Source: Gammaproteobacteria bacterium Ga0077536 (GTDB taxonomy: Bacteria > Pseudomonadota > Gammaproteobacteria > Ga0077536). Taken from it: a stretch of 64,000 nucleotides of DNA. This document shows, in pieces, positions 62,705-64,000 of the stretch. The position numbers and the translations under genes are program-made. Below the pieces are notes generated by a model, which saw nothing but the letters and a program-made list of their open reading frames with translations, made no database searches and was not told the origin of the DNA. The stretch lies in the NCBI GenBank assembly GCA_001464935.1, contig LNEL01000060.1, forward strand, positions 124,001 through 188,000, read 5' to 3'. Positions within the stretch are counted from its first letter, which is position 1, and each line of letters starts with the position of its first letter.

Positions 62705-64000
62705 GTGCTGCGCGCGCCGCCCGGACCGCCGACGGCGGCATGTCGACCGGCGCCTCGATCAGCGCCGGTGTCAGATGTTCACGCGACGTGCCGTGCCACG
62801 CCTGCGAATACGCGACGCGCGGAAAGAAGCTGCGGCCCGGCACGTAGGGCACGAAACGACCGCGCTCGAAGACCTGCATCGCGCCGGAAGCGGGATCGAC
62901 CGACACCAGCTGCACCCATTCGTTGACGACGAGTTCGCGGACTTCGGCCTGACGTCCAGCGACCTCCAGCAGTCGCGCGGGCGTGGCTTCGACGATCAAC
63001 AGCAGCCGCATCGGCTCGTGCAGTTCGACCATTTGCAGCGGCAGACCGGTGCGCAGATCGCTCAGGTGCCCGTTCATGATGCCGATCAGGCCGGTGACGT
63101 TGTGCGGGAGCTTGGTGCCGCAACCGTAACGTTCGTTGTCCACCGCTGAAAAGTAATACTCGAGATTGATGCCGGCGCCGACCGGGCCGACTGCCGCGAG
63201 CACGCGTTCGATGATGCCGCCATCGGGATCGAGGGACGGGTCGTAACTGATCAGGAAGGGCCGCCGGTCGAGATGCAGGCCGCGCGTCAGCTGGCGTCGG
63301 CCCACGACCGCGATCGCATTGGTGCAGTGGCCGTATTCCGGCCGCGGCTGCCCGAAATGCGCTGCACGCGCCTCGACATGCCGCAGTGCTGACGCCGGCG
63401 ACAGGCCCAGGGCCGCATGATGAAAGCGCCGGCAGCGTTCCTGCGCACTGAGCTGTCGCGCGGTCTGCAGGACCTGGTCGGCGACTTCGAACGCCCCGTA
63501 GAGCGTCGTCGGCAGCGCCTCGAGATCGTAGTAATGCACGCCATCGTCGGCGGTATCGTGCAGGCCGCCGATGAACCAGGTGTCAGCAGGAATCTCGACG
63601 CCGCGTGCGCGCACCGCTTCACGCACGTCGGGACGATTGGCGATGTCGGCGAACAATCGCGCATTCGCGCCGCCGCGTCGGCCGCCACAGGCACCGCAGT
63701 CGTGCGCAGACTCGTGCGGATTGTTCAGACTGGTCGAGCCATGGCCGAGCAGAATGACGATCGGCGCCAGATGTCCGGCAAGGCCCGTCGAGCGCAACAC
63801 CGCCGCTACGCGGTCGGCCGCCTCGTCGAGCGAGAAGCCCGGCAGTTTGCCGCGCTCGGTCCTGGTGTCGGCGGTCGCTGTGCGCAGCGCCGACAGACGC
63901 GTGCGCGGACGTGGAAACAGGACATCGCGCAGGCGTGCGTGCAGCGACAGCGACGCCCGCGGCATCACGACCCGGACGATCGCCGCGATCGCGGCGAGTG
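62697..64000 (-). CDS. DabA-like (DUF2309) inorganic carbon transporter subunit, C-terminal part
   Basis: The frame is open to the right edge, so the N-terminal part is outside the window; at least 434 residues are present. DUF2309/DabA features: [20 protein letters not shown], then [20 protein letters not shown], matching the zinc-site Cys and carbonic-anhydrase-like region, and a second Cys/His region ([33 protein letters not shown]). DabA pairs with a NuoL-like DabB to convert CO2 to bicarbonate vectorially using a cation gradient (known for Halothiobacillus). Whether this copy does so here, or in a CO2-scavenging heterotroph role, is inference. The next gene overlaps by 8 nt. Confidence 0.88.
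   Translation of the reverse strand, partial: LAAIAAIVRVVMPRASLSLHARLRDVLFPRPRTRLSALRTATADTRTERGKLPGFSLDEAADRVAAVLRSTGLAGHLAPIVILLGHGSTSLNNPHESAHDCGACGGRRGGANARLFADIANRPDVREAVRARGVEIPADTWFIGGLHDTADDGVHYYDLEALPTTLYGAFEVADQVLQTARQLSAQERCRRFHHAALGLSPASALRHVEARAAHFGQPRPEYGHCTNAIAVVGRRQLTRGLHLDRRPFLISYDPSLDPDGGIIERVLAAVGPVGAGINLEYYFSAVDNERYGCGTKLPHNVTGLIGIMNGHLSDLRTGLPLQMVELHEPMRLLLIVEATPARLLEVAGRQAEVRELVVNEWVQLVSVDPASGAMQVFERGRFVPYVPGRSFFPRVAYSQAWHGTSREHLTPALIEAPVDMPPSAVRAARAAHG

Overview
This is a GC-rich bacterial chromosome segment with densely packed housekeeping genes. The gene content points to an environmental gammaproteobacterium, possibly near the Xanthomonadales/Nevskiales/Steroidobacterales. 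The main reasons are a 14-gene complex I operon (separate nuoC and nuoD) downstream of tpiA-secG-tRNA-Leu, the blocks trpS-scpA-scpB-rluB and yciB-yciI-bolA, an ArgA-type acetylglutamate synthase, LpxD (lipid A, hence an outer membrane), and a PEP-CTERM-type sorting tail of the VPxPAAxWL variety. The exact taxon cannot be fixed from the sequence alone.

Layout. 1-1180: the end of a cardiolipin-synthase-like gene, then pssA. 1.4-3.9 kb: a sigma-54 activator divergent from a PEP-CTERM exported protein. 4-10 kb: a sugar/kinase block in which two paralogous Ser/Thr kinase-cyclic nucleotide-binding-domain proteins flank pgi on the opposite strand; one is in an operon with a sorbosone/glucose dehydrogenase-like protein and an unknown gene. 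10.2-12.3 kb: SCO1, PCuAC and psd on the plus strand. 12.4-27.0 kb: nuoA-N on the minus strand, preceded by tRNA-Leu(GAG), secG and tpiA. 28.7-34.5 kb (minus): rluB, scpB, scpA, trpS, then a separate M50 protease and yciO pair. 34.6-37.6 kb (plus): yciB, yciI-like, bolA, an orphan DNA methyltransferase, dapE. 38-46.9 kb: aceA, a 0.7 kb gap, clpS-clpA, argE-argA (minus) and ilvD. 47-53 kb: lytic transglycosylase, pgpA, VKOR-thioredoxin fusion, lpxD, DMT transporter, GntR regulator, HMG-CoA lyase, truncated hemoglobin. 53.4-60.1 kb: gor, an acyl-CoA synthetase, two small ligand-binding-fold proteins, a D-aminoacylase-like amidohydrolase and a small exported protein. 60.3-64 kb (minus): a DabA-like gene running off the window followed by two NuoL/NuoM-like membrane proteins, which together resemble a DAB inorganic-carbon uptake system.

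Genes that work together: Nuo complex I; SCO1 and PCuAC as copper donors to cytochrome oxidase; PssA, Psd, PgpA and the Cls fragment in phospholipid synthesis; ScpA/ScpB in chromosome condensation; ClpS/ClpA in protein turnover; ArgA/ArgE in arginine synthesis. The points most worth a second look are the paired kinase-cNBD genes around pgi, the DAB-like operon whose second antiporter subunit looks degenerate, an rluB reading frame that runs back to a CTG codon overlapping the scpB stop, an acidic repeat tail on ScpB, a predicted leaderless SCO1 transcript, and two families of small dispersed repeats.
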